This document shows positions 62,994 to 64,000 of a stretch of 64,000 nt of DNA, in pieces; position 1 is the stretch's first letter, and each line of letters starts with the position of its first letter. Position numbers and translations under genes: made by a program. Source of the DNA: Acinetobacter sp. Ac_5812 (GTDB lineage Bacteria; Pseudomonadota; Gammaproteobacteria; Pseudomonadales; Moraxellaceae); the NCBI RefSeq assembly GCF_013072695.1, contig NZ_LXUK01000008.1, positions 1 through 64,000 of the forward strand, written 5' to 3'. The notes under the pieces are model-generated. The model was given only the letters and a program-made list of their open reading frames with translations, was not told where the DNA came from and did not search any database.

Positions 62994-63962
62994 ATGATGA
63001 AAACAATCGCTTTAATTTATATGGGTGGGACGTTTGGTTGTATTGGTGAACCATTGATACCAATGCCAGAACAGGATTTTTTACCTTTATTAGCGAAGGT
63101 GATTCCACCACATTTACAGGTTGAATGTTTCGCTGCCGCTAGCATTAAAGACAGCAGTGCCTGTACCGCAACCGATTGGTTAATGCTGGTGCAGCAAATA
63201 CAACAATTACAACTCAATGGCTTTCAGCATTTTGTCATCATTCATGGTACGGATACTTTAAGCTATGCCGCTGCAACGCTAGCACGTTTTTTAGGCCATT
63301 CTTGCCACGCCATCATTACGGGCAGCCAATACCCATTATTGAATATTGAAGGCAATGATACCCGCGAATTCACCGATGCAATCGGCAATCTGTATTTAGC
63401 GCTGGAACAAGTCCTTGCTTTGCCAAGTGGTGTTTATCTTGCCTTCCATGAGCAAGTCTTTCATGCACAAAGCACTTTAAAAGCTCATACCACTGAATTA
63501 GATGCCTTTGTTGGTATTAAAGCAGACCAAAGCTGTGACACTACAGCAGATGCGCTTATTGTCCAAAATGAACAGATTGATCAAGCCGCTCAACTCAGTG
63601 TCTTGAATTTGATGTTACAGCCGATTGCGAAACAACAATTCATTTTACAATTAAAAAATCTTCTACTTAGCCCTCCTCACTTTTTGGTTCTACAAGGCTT
63701 TGGTACAGGTAATATCGCAGTCAATGATGAAATTCTGGCCCTGTTTGAACAACTTTATCAAAAACAATGTTTGCCGATTATCAGCACTCAAGTGACCTTT
63801 GGGCAACTTGATCAACGCTATGCGGTTAGCTCATGGATTCAATCTGCCAAAGTTTTAGTCAATGATTGTCATAGCCATGCCGATTTATATGCAAAAGTCT
63901 TGCAAATGTATTTAAAATATCCGACCCACGAACAATGGTTCGCGCATTGGCATCAACATTAA
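62994..63962 (+). CDS. Asparaginase family protein
   Basis: A 322-aa L-asparaginase-type amidohydrolase. First threonine motif in ALIYMGGTFGCIGEP (T near residue 13) and second motif HGTDTLSYAAATLARF (T near 86), followed by ITGSQYPLLNIEGNDTRE. No signal peptide, so a cytoplasmic (type I-like) enzyme is expected. Two tandem ATG codons follow directly after the T run of a terminator, so there is no ribosome binding site; translation may be leaderless or inefficient. GGTFGC replaces the more usual GGTIG. Confidence 0.88.
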   Translation: MMKTIALIYMGGTFGCIGEPLIPMPEQDFLPLLAKVIPPHLQVECFAAASIKDSSACTATDWLMLVQQIQQLQLNGFQHFVIIHGTDTLSYAAATLARFLGHSCHAIITGSQYPLLNIEGNDTREFTDAIGNLYLALEQVLALPSGVYLAFHEQVFHAQSTLKAHTTELDAFVGIKADQSCDTTADALIVQNEQIDQAAQLSVLNLMLQPIAKQQFILQLKNLLLSPPHFLVLQGFGTGNIAVNDEILALFEQLYQKQCLPIISTQVTFGQLDQRYAVSSWIQSAKVLVNDCHSHADLYAKVLQMYLKYPTHEQWFAHWHQH

Positions 63963-63977
63963 TTCTGAGGTTAGAAC

Positions 63978-64000
63978 ATGCAACGTTATGCAATCGGTAT
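63978..64000 (+). CDS. truA: Start of a probable tRNA pseudouridine synthase A gene (cut by window end)
   Basis: An ATG with GAGG eleven bases upstream opens MQRYAIG before the window ends. In Pseudomonas and relatives truA follows fimV, and TruA proteins open with a similar MxRxALGIEY segment, so this is the most likely identity. Only seven codons are visible. Confidence 0.55.

Overview
The window looks like chromosomal DNA of an Acinetobacter species or a very close Moraxellaceae relative. The reasons are the moderately low GC content, the gene content (an asd, split fimV, truA order at the right edge; miaB, phoH, ybeY; exbB-exbD-tonB; rpmB-rpmG; LpxL-type acyltransferase) and several small families typical of that genus (DUF2789, DUF6586, DUF6502, DUF3108). 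No rRNA, tRNA, CRISPR array, prophage or complete insertion sequence was seen.

Layout. 0-12.5 kb: housekeeping genes (pssA, rlmJ, mdh, slt, miaB, phoH-like, ybeY) with a 328-bp MITE-like element and a secreted RNase T2 homologue that seems to have lost its catalytic residues. 12.5-16 kb: a TonB-dependent siderophore receptor behind a good Fur box, next to a TonB paralogue. 16-25 kb: xpt, thyA, folA, msrA and a tonB-exbB-exbD operon behind a weaker Fur-like site. 25-35 kb: purU, a TetR/aldehyde dehydrogenase divergent pair with palindromic operators, rpmB-rpmG, a YbaL/Kef antiporter, a second short copy of the MITE-like element, a small RRM protein, an ASCH protein and a UvrD-like helicase. 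35-44.6 kb: hdeD, a membrane-anchored metzincin-like protein, an NYN-LOTUS protein, topA, an HxlR/alcohol dehydrogenase pair, slyX and uup.

44.6-51.6 kb is an accessory catabolic cluster: a formaldehyde-activating-enzyme (Fae) homologue, an aldo/keto reductase, a succinate-semialdehyde-type dehydrogenase and an MFS permease in one operon, divergent from a porin and a LysR regulator. The shared promoter region holds a perfect 11-bp inverted pair. The substrate is unknown.

51.7-64 kb: lpxL, a lipoprotein with a (Thr-Pro)17 tract and five degenerate tandem modules, an uncharacterised JmjC/DUF6502/lipoprotein cluster, and then the most striking feature. Between two convergent genes at about 57.3-57.55 kb the minus strand encodes what looks like a CsrA/RsmA-sequestering small RNA of the CsrB/RsmXYZ type. 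It has nine A(N)GGA motifs, several in hairpin loops, a strong rho-independent terminator and an upstream palindrome resembling the GacA box. asd, a FimV split into two genes at the membrane boundary, a type I/II-like asparaginase and the first codons of a probable truA close the window.

All functional names rest on reading motifs and on memory of family sequences; no database search was run.
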